Shown here piece by piece: positions 31,007 to 40,640 of a stretch of 64,000 bases of DNA (the stretch's first letter is position 1; the number at the start of each line of letters is the position of its first letter). The stretch is taken from NCBI RefSeq assembly GCF_000826105.1, contig NZ_CCYK01000006.1, positions 310,001-374,000 on the forward strand, given 5' to 3'. The notes under the pieces were generated by a model. The model did not search any database. It had not been told where the DNA came from and saw only the letters and a list, made by a program, of their open reading frames with translations. The position numbers and the translations under genes were made by a program. The DNA is from Pseudomonas massiliensis (GTDB taxonomy: Bacteria > Pseudomonadota > Gammaproteobacteria > Pseudomonadales > Pseudomonadaceae).

Positions 31007-31861
31007 ATGACAGCACAACTTATCGATGGCAAGGCTATTGCCGCCAACCTGCGCCAACGGATCGCCCAGCGCGTGGCCGATCGCAAGGCGCAGGGGCTGC
31101 GCGTACCCGGCCTGGCCGTCATCCTGGTAGGTACCGACCCGGCTTCGCAGGTCTACGTTTCCCACAAGCGCAAGGATTGCGAGGAAGTCGGCTTCCTGTC
31201 CCAGGCCTACGACCTTCCAGCCAGTACCCGCCAGCAGGAGCTGGAATCGCTCATCGACGAGCTGAACGCTGACCCGGCCATCGACGGCATCCTGCTGCAA
31301 CTGCCCCTGCCTCAGGGGCTGGATGCTTCCGGCCTGCTGGAGCGCATTCGCCCGGACAAGGACGTGGACGGCTTCCACCCTTACAACGTCGGCCGCCTGG
31401 CCCAGCGCATTCCGCTGCTGCGTCCTTGCACGCCCAAGGGCATCATGACGCTGCTGGAAAGTACCGGGCAGGATCTGTACGGCATGAACGCAGTAGTGGT
31501 CGGGGCCTCGAACATCGTCGGCCGCCCCATGGCCATGGAGTTGCTGCTCGGTGGCTGCACCGTCACCGTGACCCACAGGTTCACCCGGGACCTGGCCGAT
31601 CACGTCGCTCGCGCCGACCTGCTGGTGGTCGCGGCGGGCAAGCCGGGGCTGGTGAAAGGGGAATGGATCAAGCCTGGCGCCATCGTGATCGACGTTGGCA
31701 TCAACCGTCAGGATGACGGCAAGCTGGTAGGGGATGTGGTCTATGAGACCGCCCTGCCCCGTGCCGGGTGGATCACCCCGGTGCCAGGCGGCGTCGGCCC
31801 GATGACCCGGGCCTGCCTGCTGGAAAATACCCTCTACGCGGCGGAGACACTCCACCCGTAA
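31007..31861 (+). CDS. folD: Methylenetetrahydrofolate dehydrogenase / cyclohydrolase
   Basis: Bifunctional enzyme of one-carbon metabolism making 10-formyl-THF from 5,10-methylene-THF with NADP. 284 residues, the usual size. The catalytic Y-x3-K is [14 protein letters not shown], the substrate loops are [10 protein letters not shown] and [13 protein letters not shown], and the NADP site is [14 protein letters not shown]; the C-terminus has [18 protein letters not shown]. Start at 31007 gives [12 protein letters not shown]; the in-frame extension upstream contains the promoter. Convergent with the ABC receptor gene. Confidence 0.97.
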   Translation: MTAQLIDGKAIAANLRQRIAQRVADRKAQGLRVPGLAVILVGTDPASQVYVSHKRKDCEEVGFLSQAYDLPASTRQQELESLIDELNADPAIDGILLQLPLPQGLDASGLLERIRPDKDVDGFHPYNVGRLAQRIPLLRPCTPKGIMTLLESTGQDLYGMNAVVVGASNIVGRPMAMELLLGGCTVTVTHRFTRDLADHVARADLLVVAAGKPGLVKGEWIKPGAIVIDVGINRQDDGKLVGDVVYETALPRAGWITPVPGGVGPMTRACLLENTLYAAETLHP

Positions 31862-31874
31862 CCGGGGTTTTACC

Positions 31875-31914
31875 GCTGGCGAACAGGCCTGGGCTCCAGG
31901 CCAGATTCGCCAGC
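31875..31914. other. Long hairpin between convergent folD and the ABC receptor gene
   Basis: Outer stem GCTGGCGAA (31875-31883) with TTCGCCAGC (31906-31914) and inner stem GGCCTGG (31886-31892) with CCAGGCC (31896-31902). It probably limits readthrough from both sides, although no T-run is present. Confidence 0.5.
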
Positions 31915-31930
31915 CGCGCCGGGCGAGCCG

Positions 31931-33673
<1,743 letters not shown>

Positions 33674-33738
33674 GGGGAACCTCCCGAATGGATATACGCG
33701 CCGCGCCCAGCGGCCAGCGCCCGTCTAGCAAGGGGCGA

Positions 33739-34011
33739 TCAGCCCCAGCGCATCACTACTGCCAACCACACCAGGGCCAGCGCCGAGGCCACCCAGATGC
33801 TCCAGTCGGTAACGCCTATCACCAGCAGGTGAAGATAAGCGCTACCGAGAAGGCCGATGAACAGCCGATCACCACGGGTCGTCGCAATCGGCAGGAAACC
33901 ACGCCGCTCGGCGCCGGGCCGCCGCAGCTCGTAGGTGGTCATGCCGGCCAGCAGCACCGCGATGGTGATGAAGAACACGGCAGTGGGTAGAGTCCAGGCC
34001 ATCCAGTTCAT
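33739..34011 (-). CDS. DUF2160 small membrane protein of the ABC operon
   Basis: 90-residue protein with three hydrophobic segments (about 8-29, 48-66, 70-88) and the polar loop TTYELRRPGAERRGFLPIATTRGDR between the first two. DUF2160 proteins are found almost only inside this type of transporter operon; their role is unknown. The ATG at 34011 has AAGGAGG 6 bases upstream and lies 10 bases after the permease stop. Probably a transporter-associated subunit in the inner membrane. Confidence 0.82.
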   Translation of the reverse strand: MNWMAWTLPTAVFFITIAVLLAGMTTYELRRPGAERRGFLPIATTRGDRLFIGLLGSAYLHLLVIGVTDWSIWVASALALVWLAVVMRWG

Positions 34012-34021
34012 GGGCGCCTCC

Positions 34022-34822
34022 TTAGACGCGCCCAAGGGCGAAGCCCTTGGCCACATGGTTGCGAACGAACCAGATCACCAGCACACCCGGCACGATGGTC
34101 AGCACGCCGGCAGCCGCCAGCACACCCCAGTCGATTCCCGCCGCCGAGACGGTCCGGGTCATGACCGCGGCGATGGGCTTGGCGCTGACGCTGGTCAGGG
34201 TGCGCGCCAGCAGCAGTTCCACCCAGGAGAACATGAAGCAGAAGAACGCGGTGACACCGATGCCCGAGCCGATCAAAGGAATGAAGATGCGCAAGAAGAA
34301 TTTCCAGAATCCATAGCCATCGATGTAGGCGGTTTCGTCGATTTCCTTGGGCACGCCCGACATGAACCCTTCGAGAATCCATACCGCCAATGGCACGTTG
34401 AACAGGCAATGAGCCAAGGCTACGGCATAAGGGGTATCGAACAGGCCGATAGAGGAATACAGCTGGAAGAAGGGCAGCAGGAACACCGCCGGGGGCGCCA
34501 TGCGGTTGGTGAGCAGCCAGAAGAACAGATGCTTGTCGCCCAGGAACCGGTAGCGGGAGAAGGCATAGGCTGCCGGCAGCGCCACCAGCAGCGAAATCAG
34601 GGTGTTGAGGCTTACATAAGTCAGGGAGTTGAGGTAACCCTGGTACCAGCTTGGGTCGGTAAAGATCACCTGATAGTTGGCGAGGGTGAAATCCTTGGGC
34701 CAGAGGGTTAAGCCGCCGAGGATTTCGGTATTGGTCTTGAACGACATGTTCACCAACCAGTAGATAGGCACCAGCAGGAAGGTGAGAAACAGGGTCAAGG
34801 CGATGGGTTTGCGCATGGTCAT
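34022..34822 (-). CDS. Glycerol-type ABC transporter permease (GlpQ-like, MalG family)
   Basis: Inner-membrane permease, 266 residues, of the MalG/UgpE type. It starts with a membrane helix (ALTLFLTFLLVPIYWLVNMSF), has about six helices, and carries the EAA ATPase-contact loop as EIDETAYIDGYGFWKFFLRIFIPL. The ATG at 34822 lies 5 bases after the preceding permease stop with GAGGG upstream; a second ATG two codons later is possible. Confidence 0.88.
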   Translation of the reverse strand: MTMRKPIALTLFLTFLLVPIYWLVNMSFKTNTEILGGLTLWPKDFTLANYQVIFTDPSWYQGYLNSLTYVSLNTLISLLVALPAAYAFSRYRFLGDKHLFFWLLTNRMAPPAVFLLPFFQLYSSIGLFDTPYAVALAHCLFNVPLAVWILEGFMSGVPKEIDETAYIDGYGFWKFFLRIFIPLIGSGIGVTAFFCFMFSWVELLLARTLTSVSAKPIAAVMTRTVSAAGIDWGVLAAAGVLTIVPGVLVIWFVRNHVAKGFALGRV

Positions 34823-34827
34823 GGCCC

Positions 34828-35691
34828 TCAAGCCCGGTCCGAATGGGTCATGGCGGTGTAGAACACCCAGGACACCAACAGGATGATCAGGAAATACACC
34901 AGCGAAAACGCGGCCGCCGGGCCCAGGTCGAACTGCCCCACCGCCATCTGGGTCAAGGTCTGGCTCAGGAAGGTGGTGGCGTTGCCGGGCCCGCCACCCG
35001 TGAGCACGAAGGGCTCGGTATAGATCATGAAGCTGTCCATGAACCGCAGCATGACCGCGATCAGCAATACGCTTTTCAGCTTGGGCAGCTGGATGTAGCG
35101 AAACACCGCCCAAGGCGAAGCGCGGTCAATGCGCGCGGCCTGGTAGTACACGTCAGGGATGGCGCGCAGACCCGAGTAGCACAGCAGGGCCACGAGCGAC
35201 GTCCAGTGCCACACGTCCATCACCAGCACCGTACCCCAGGCATCGCGGGTATGGGCGGCGTAGTTGTAGTCCATGCCCATGGCATTGAGGGCCCAGCCCA
35301 TCAGGCCGATGTCGCCCCGGCCGAAGATCTGCCAGATGGTGCCGACCACGTTCCACGGAATCAGCAGCGGAATCGCCATGACGATCAGGCAGAGCGAGGC
35401 ACGACGCCCCTTGCTCGGCATGCACAGGGCGATGGCGATGCCCAGGGGGATCTCGATGGCCAGCACACAGGCCGAATAGATGAACTGCCGCAGCAGGGAA
35501 TCATGCAGACGCGGATCCTGCAGCACCTGCCGGTACCAATCGGCGCCGACGAAGAACCGACTATTGACGTCGAAGATATCCTGCACCGAATAGTTGACCA
35601 CCGTCATCATCGGCACGATAGCGCTGAACGCCACCAGGATGAACACTGGCATCACCAGCCACCAGGCCTTGTTGTTGGGGACTTTGTTCAT
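34828..35691 (-). CDS. Glycerol-type ABC transporter permease (GlpP-like, MalF family)
   Basis: Inner-membrane permease, 287 residues, of the MalF/UgpA type, with about six helices starting at WWLVMPVFILVAFSAIVPMM and the EAA loop DVYYQAARIDRASPWAVFRYIQLP. Its ATG overlaps the stop of the preceding ATPase gene by 4 bases, so translation is coupled. It pairs with the next permease to form the channel. Confidence 0.88.
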   Translation of the reverse strand: MNKVPNNKAWWLVMPVFILVAFSAIVPMMTVVNYSVQDIFDVNSRFFVGADWYRQVLQDPRLHDSLLRQFIYSACVLAIEIPLGIAIALCMPSKGRRASLCLIVMAIPLLIPWNVVGTIWQIFGRGDIGLMGWALNAMGMDYNYAAHTRDAWGTVLVMDVWHWTSLVALLCYSGLRAIPDVYYQAARIDRASPWAVFRYIQLPKLKSVLLIAVMLRFMDSFMIYTEPFVLTGGGPGNATTFLSQTLTQMAVGQFDLGPAAAFSLVYFLIILLVSWVFYTAMTHSDRA

Positions 35692-36785
35692 TGGCCTGCC
35701 TCCACCAGCTTTTCATCGGCATAGAGCATCAGCCAGGGGGCCGGGAAACTGACAGGGATCTCCCCCTCCGGCAATTGCCGGTCTTCGGGCAGGCGTGCCA
35801 TGAGGCGCTTGCCGCCCAGTTCCAGGGTAATGATCCGGTAGGTACCAAGGTCTTCCACATGACGCAGACGCGCCGCCAGGGTGTGCTCGGAAGGCGTGTC
35901 CCAGATGCGCACGAACTCTGGGCGGATACCCAGTTGCAGGCGCTGCCCGCCCAACCTGGGGAGCTGGCTCTCCAAGCCCACCGGCACCGGTACACGCACG
36001 TCGCCGAAGGTCAGGAAACCGTCCTGCTCGGTAACGTCTATCAGGTTCATGCCCGGGCTACCGATGAAGTAGCCCACGAAGCTGTGGCGCGGCCGCTCGA
36101 ACAGCTCTCTCGGGGTGCCGAACTGGACGATCTGCCCGCCATACATCACGGCGATTTTGTCAGCGAAGGTGGAGGCCTCGAGCTGGTCGTGGGTGACATA
36201 CACCATGGTGATGTTGAACTGCTCGTGGATCTGCTTGAGCTTGCGCCGCAGCTTCCACTTCAGGTGCGGGTCGATCACGGTCAGGGGCTCGTCGAAGAGA
36301 ATGGCCGAGACGTCATCGCGCACCAGCCCGCGCCCCATGGACACCTTCTGCTTTTCATCGGCGCTCAGGTTGCGAGCCTTCTTGCCCAGCACCGGGGTGA
36401 GCTCGAGCACCTCGGCGATTTCCTCGACCTTGCGCTGTATCCGATCGGCAGCCATGCCCTGGTTACGCAGGGGAAAGGCCAGGTTGTCGAACACGGTCAT
36501 GGTGTCGTACACCACGGGAAACTGAAAAACCTGGGCAATGTTGCGCTGTTCCGGCGTCAGCTCGTTCACGCGCCTGCCATCGAACAGCACCTGCCCCTCG
36601 GAGGGATTGAGCAAGCCGGAGATGATATTGAGCAAGGTGGACTTGCCACATCCGGATGGCCCCAGCAGCGCATAGGCGCCACCCTGCTCCCAGATGTGGT
36701 CCAGCTGGCGCAGCGCGTAGTCTTCAGGCGCGCCGGGCTCGCGAACATAGCTATGTGCCAATTGTTGCAGACGGATCTCAGCCAT
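35688..36785 (-). CDS. Glycerol-type ABC transporter ATPase 2 (GlpT-like), degenerate signature motif
   Basis: 365-residue ABC ATPase with an MalK-like C-terminal regulatory domain. Walker A GPSGCGKST, Walker B SAILFDEPLTVIDP and the H-loop VTHDQLEAS (His present) are canonical. The signature motif is LSADEKQ in place of LSGGQ. The start at 36785 overlaps the stop of the first ATPase (ATGA). With the first ATPase it forms a heterodimer in which one of the two ATP sites would be canonical: see that entry. Confidence 0.88.
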   Translation of the reverse strand: MAEIRLQQLAHSYVREPGAPEDYALRQLDHIWEQGGAYALLGPSGCGKSTLLNIISGLLNPSEGQVLFDGRRVNELTPEQRNIAQVFQFPVVYDTMTVFDNLAFPLRNQGMAADRIQRKVEEIAEVLELTPVLGKKARNLSADEKQKVSMGRGLVRDDVSAILFDEPLTVIDPHLKWKLRRKLKQIHEQFNITMVYVTHDQLEASTFADKIAVMYGGQIVQFGTPRELFERPRHSFVGYFIGSPGMNLIDVTEQDGFLTFGDVRVPVPVGLESQLPRLGGQRLQLGIRPEFVRIWDTPSEHTLAARLRHVEDLGTYRIITLELGGKRLMARLPEDRQLPEGEIPVSFPAPWLMLYADEKLVEAGQ

Positions 36786-37879
36786 CAGGCGACCCTCGCC
36801 ATGCGTCGGCCGGGCGCTTGGACAAGGCGACCCTGGGGCTCGAACACGAACAGTTTGTGGGTGGGGATGTACACCTTGATAGGCGCATCCACGGGAAACT
36901 CGTGAACACCGGGCAGGTGCGCCACCAGCCGCCACTGATCGTTGCGCACATGCAGGAAGGTTTCCGAGCCACTGATTTCCGCCAGCTCCACGGTCACCGC
37001 CAGCTCCAGGTCGTCATCATTCGACGGCACTAGGCTGATATGGCTGGGGCGCACCCCGAAACGGAAATCCCCCTCGCCGAGACCTTGCAGGTCGGCGTTC
37101 AGGGGGAAATGAGCGAAGTCGGCAAAGCTGGTCTCCCCACCCCGAATACGGCCCGGCAGCAGGTTCAGCGGTGGCTCGGAGAAGAGCTCGGCCGCCAGCA
37201 CTTCACTCGGCCGCTGGTACACCTGGGCGGTGTCGCCGCTCTGGATGATCCGCCCCTCGTGCACCAGGGTGGTGGTACCGCCCAAGGCCAGGGCCTCGTT
37301 GGGCTCGGTGGTGGCGTAGACGGCGATGGTATGGCGAGTGGCGAACAGCTCACGCATTTCCAGGCGCAGTTCTTCGCGCAGTTTGTAGTCCAGGTTGACC
37401 AGGGGCTCATCGAACAGTACCAGCTCGGCGTCCTTGACCAAGGCCCTTGCCATGGCCGTGCGCTGTTGCTGCCCCCCGGAAAGTGCCAGCGGATGCCGCC
37501 CCAGGAAGGGCTCGATGCGCAGCATCCGGGCCGTGGTGCGTACACGATGATCGATTTCGTCTGCCGCCAGTCGCGCCTGACGCAAGGGCGAAGCGATGTT
37601 TTCGTAGACGGTGAGGTTGGGGTAGTTGATGAATTGCTGGTAGACCATCGAGACCTTGCGCTCCCGTACGGGAACTCCAGTGACGTCCTTGCCGTGCATC
37701 AGTATCTGGCCGCCGTCGGGACGGTCCAGCCCGGCCATCAAGCGCATGAGGCTGGTCTTGCCGGCCAGGGTCCGGCCGAGCAATACGTTGAAAGAGCCGG
37801 CTTCGAAGCGCAGGTTGGCAGCGTCGACCCAGCGCTGCCCGTCCACGATCCGGCTCACGTTGCGCAGTTCCAATGCCAT
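36785..37879 (-). CDS. Glycerol-type ABC transporter ATPase 1 (GlpS-like), degenerate H-loop
   Basis: 364-residue ABC ATPase, first gene of the operon. Walker A is GRTLAGKTS, the signature is canonical LSGGQQQR, Walker B is LVLFDEPLVNLDYK, but the H-loop reads YATTEPNEA, with Thr where the catalytic His should be. Together with the partner ATPase, whose signature is degenerate but whose H-loop is intact, this predicts one competent and one degenerate ATP site, as in asymmetric ABC exporters. ATG at 37879 with AAGG upstream. A sigma-54 promoter lies 35 bases upstream of the start. Confidence 0.88.
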   Translation of the reverse strand: MALELRNVSRIVDGQRWVDAANLRFEAGSFNVLLGRTLAGKTSLMRLMAGLDRPDGGQILMHGKDVTGVPVRERKVSMVYQQFINYPNLTVYENIASPLRQARLAADEIDHRVRTTARMLRIEPFLGRHPLALSGGQQQRTAMARALVKDAELVLFDEPLVNLDYKLREELRLEMRELFATRHTIAVYATTEPNEALALGGTTTLVHEGRIIQSGDTAQVYQRPSEVLAAELFSEPPLNLLPGRIRGGETSFADFAHFPLNADLQGLGEGDFRFGVRPSHISLVPSNDDDLELAVTVELAEISGSETFLHVRNDQWRLVAHLPGVHEFPVDAPIKVYIPTHKLFVFEPQGRLVQAPGRRMARVA

Positions 37880-37913
37880 GGCGGCGCCCTTCTTGTTGTA
37901 GTGACTAGTGCAT

Positions 37914-37931
37914 AGCCACAAGCGTGCCAAG
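37914..37931 (-). promoter_or_regulatory. Sigma-54 promoter of the glycerol-type ABC operon
   Basis: Minus strand CTTGGCACG, CTTG, TGGCT. The -24 GG and -12 GC are 10 bases apart, and only one base differs from the consensus TGGCACG-N4-TTGCW. It predicts transcription starting near 37902. A sigma-54 activator gene is divergently placed. Confidence 0.82.
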
Positions 37932-37982
37932 CGGCGAAGAACATGTTGCCAGAGCGGGTCGGTGGCACGACGCATTCAGAAG

Positions 37983-38052
37983 TGAACAGAAATGAACACG
38001 GAGCGCTGAACAATTGAACACTTCGAGTGTTGACAATGTTCAGCTTTGAACA
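37983..38052. promoter_or_regulatory. Cluster of six TGAACA hexamers: probable activator-binding region
   Basis: TGAACA at 37983, 37993, 38007, 38015 and 38047 and the inverted TGTTCA at 38037. The last two form a perfect palindrome TGTTCA-N4-TGAACA (38037-38052). The cluster lies about 50-120 bases upstream of the sigma-54 promoter, where enhancer sites of this class usually sit. It also covers the 5' region of the activator gene, so autoregulation is possible. Confidence 0.7.
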
Positions 38053-38089
38053 ACACTGGGAGGACAAAAATAACCATAAGGGCAGCAGC

Positions 38090-39969
38090 ATGTCCGCGAG
38101 CACCAGCGCCATCGTTCATGAGCAGGCCATTCGCGAAGCCTGGGCACGTTCCACAGCGGCAGGCCTCGATGCCCAGGCGGCGCCCGACCATGGCAAGCCG
38201 GAGGCTTCCACAGTAGCCCACTGGCAAGCAAGGCGCGCTGAGGTGCTGCACATTGCCGATACCTGCCTGGTGCCCACGTACGCCCAGGTCTTGGCCCCTA
38301 TCCAGGCCCTGTTGTTGCTGGCCGATGAGCACGGCAAGCTGCTGCGCAGCTGGGGCTCGCCGCGCTTCGCTCCTGGCCAGGCCCATGGTTTCCTCCCAGG
38401 GGCCGACTGGAGCGAGGCGCGGGTCGGTTGCAATGCCCTGGGCACCGCGCTTGCCGCGGGCCAGGCGGTCCATGTGGAGCATGACGAACACTTCCTCGCC
38501 GCCAACCGCTTCATGAGCGGCTCGGCCGCCCCTGTCCATGATGCCGATCGTCGATTGGTGGGCGCGCTCGCCTTGTCCAGCGACAGCTTCCTGCCGCCGT
38601 CTCATACCCTCGGCACCGTGAAGATGATGGCCCAGGCCTTGGAAAATGCGCTGCTGGAGGCACGCCTGCGCGATCATCACTACCGGCTGGTGTTCAACAC
38701 TGCGCATAACAACCTCGACAGCCCCTGGGCTGGGGTGGTGGTGTTCCGCCCGGACGGACAGGTCGTTGCCGCGAACCGTCGCGCCGACACCCTGTTGGGC
38801 AAGGACCCACGAGGCGCCAATCTGGACAGCGTGTTCAAGCTCGGCCTGGCCGAGTTGCTCGGGCGCGCCGGTCAGCCACCTTTCCCCTTGCTGGCGGCGG
38901 GACGCAGTCGCTTGCAATGCCTGTTGCAGGCCCCCGCCCGCCCCGCCCAGGCCAAGGTGCCCTTGCCCAACGAACAAGCGACGCTTGTGCATAAGGGCCT
39001 GCGCCTGCTGGAGCGGGATATCCCGGTATTGATCCGCGGCGAGACCGGCTCGGGCAAAGAGAACAAGCGACGCTTGTGCATAAGGGCCTGCGCCTGCTGG
39101 AGCGGGATATCCCGGTATTGATCCGCGGCGAGACCGGCTCGGGCAAAGAGGTTCTGGTCAAGGCGCTGCATGCGGCCAGCTCAAGGGCCCACCAGCCCCT
39201 GGTTGCAGTGAACTGCGCAGCCATCCCGATGGAGCTGGTCGAGTCCGAGCTCTTCGGCTACGAGCGCGGGGCCTTCACCGGGGCCAACCAGAAGGGCAAC
39301 CTCGGCTTGATCCGCAAGGCTGACAAGGGCGTGCTGTTCTTCGATGAAATCGGCGACATGCCGTTAGGCACCCAGGCCCGGCTGCTGCGGGTATTGCAGG
39401 AACGGGCGATCCAGCCATTGGGCAGCGGCGATCCGGTGCCGGTGGATGTCCGGATCCTTTGCGCGACTCACCGTGACCTGCGCGAGGCCGTGACCGAGGG
39501 ACGATTCCGCGAAGACCTGTACTACCGAATCGCCGGTTTCACCCTGACCTTGCCCCCCTTGAGAGCGCGCAGCGATCGCCGTGAACTGATCCAGGCCATA
39601 TGGGAGCGACACCGCCAGCCGGAGCAGGACGCAGGTTTCAGCGAGGCGGCCCTCCAGGCTCTGATGACTCATCCCTGGCCCGGCAACCTGCGTCAACTCA
39701 ACAGCGTGATCCAGGTCGCCCTCGCCCTGGCGGACGACGCGCTGATCGAGTTGGAGCACTTGCCGGAAGAACTGCTGGCAATCGCGGACCACCCTGGCGC
39801 GACCTGGTCGCCACCACAGGCGCTACCTGCCCGGATGATGGAAGTACCTGCCCAGGACATCAACGCCCTGCTGCGCGCCACGGACGGCAACATCTCCCAG
39901 GTAGCCCGACGGCTTGGCGTAAGCCGCAACACGGTCTACAAGCGGTTGCGGGAAATGAATGCCGGGTAA
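38090..39969 (+). pseudogene. Sigma-54-dependent transcriptional activator (AcoR/Fis type), split by a tandem duplication
   Basis: Enhancer-binding protein: an N-terminal GAF-like sensor domain (about the first 290 codons), an AAA+ module with Walker A GETGSGKE, sigma-54 contact GAFTGA and Walker B VLFFDEIGDM, and a C-terminal Fis-type helix-turn-helix (GNISQVARRLGVSRNTVYKRL). The frame is interrupted: at 38972-39149 an 89-bp segment occurs twice in tandem, and because 89 is not a multiple of 3 the first frame ends at 39121 just after the Walker A. Removing one copy restores one continuous reading frame of about 596 codons. ATG at 38090 has AAGGG upstream. It faces the ABC operon and is its likely regulator. 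Alternatively an assembly artefact or a phase-variable switch. Confidence 0.85.
38972..39149 (+). repeat. 89-bp perfect tandem duplication in the activator gene
   Basis: Units 38972-39060 and 39061-39149 are identical. The segment codes for the stretch from just before HKGLRLLERD to the Walker A GETGSGKE. It shifts the frame by two bases. Confidence 0.95.
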
Positions 39970-39992
39970 GCGCCAGCGAAACGGCCGAATAG

Positions 39993-40640
39993 GCGCTGGC
40001 CTTGAGAGCCATTCGGCAGCTGGTGCTGCCTCCCACCTGTGGAACCCAGCGCCAGCTGGGGAACCGCTGTCCGCCAGTCCGCCAGGCGCCAGCTGGTGCC
40101 GCGCTGGCCTTGAGAGCCATTGGGCAGCTGGCACTGCCTCCCACTTGTAGGACCCAGCGCCAGCTGGGGAACCGCTGTCCGCCAGTCGCCAGGCGCCAGC
40201 TAGTGCCGCGCTGGCCTTGAGAACCATTCGGCAGCTGGCACTGCCTCCCACCTGTGGAACCCAGCGCCAGCTGGGGAACCGCTGTCCGCCAGTCCGCCAG
40301 GCGCCAGCTAGTGCCGCGCTGGCCTTGAGAACCATTCGGCAGCTGGCACTGCCTCCCACTTGTGGGACCCAGCGCCAGCTGGGGAATGGCTGTCCGCTAG
40401 TCGGCCAGGCGCCAGCTGGTGCCGCGCTGGCCTTGAGAACCATTCGGCAGCTGGCACTGCCTCCCACTTGTGGGACCCAGCGCCAGCTGGGGAATGGCTG
40501 TCCGCCAGTCCGCCAGGCGCCAGCTAGTGCCGCGCTGGCCTTGAGAGCCATTGGGCAGCTGGCGCTGCCTCCCACCTGTGGGACCCAGCGCCAGCTGGGG
40601 AACCGCTGTCCGCTAGTCCGCCAGGCGCCAGGTGGTGCCG
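39993..40640. repeat. Array of six 108-bp tandem repeats ending in cysS
   Basis: Unit starts at 39993, 40101, 40208, 40316, 40424 and 40532 (GCGCTGGCCTTGAGA; spacings 108, 107, 108, 108, 108). Each unit contains the hairpins CCCAGC-GCCA-GCTGGG and GGCAG-N6-CTGCC and the stretch AGTCCGCCAGGCGCCAG. The last is also the 3' end of the cysS gene: 40615-40641 differs from the array copies by a single base over about 27 bases, so every unit carries a copy of the last codons of cysS. The array fills the whole interval between the activator gene and cysS; no gene is recognised in it. Confidence 0.93.

Noticed and set aside
37883..37975. Longer N-terminus for the first ABC ATPase
   Set aside because: It would span the sigma-54 promoter and lacks a ribosome binding site; the ATPase family starts at MALELRNV.
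39993..40640. CRISPR array
   Set aside because: The whole 108-bp unit is repeated with no unique spacers, and no cas genes are present.
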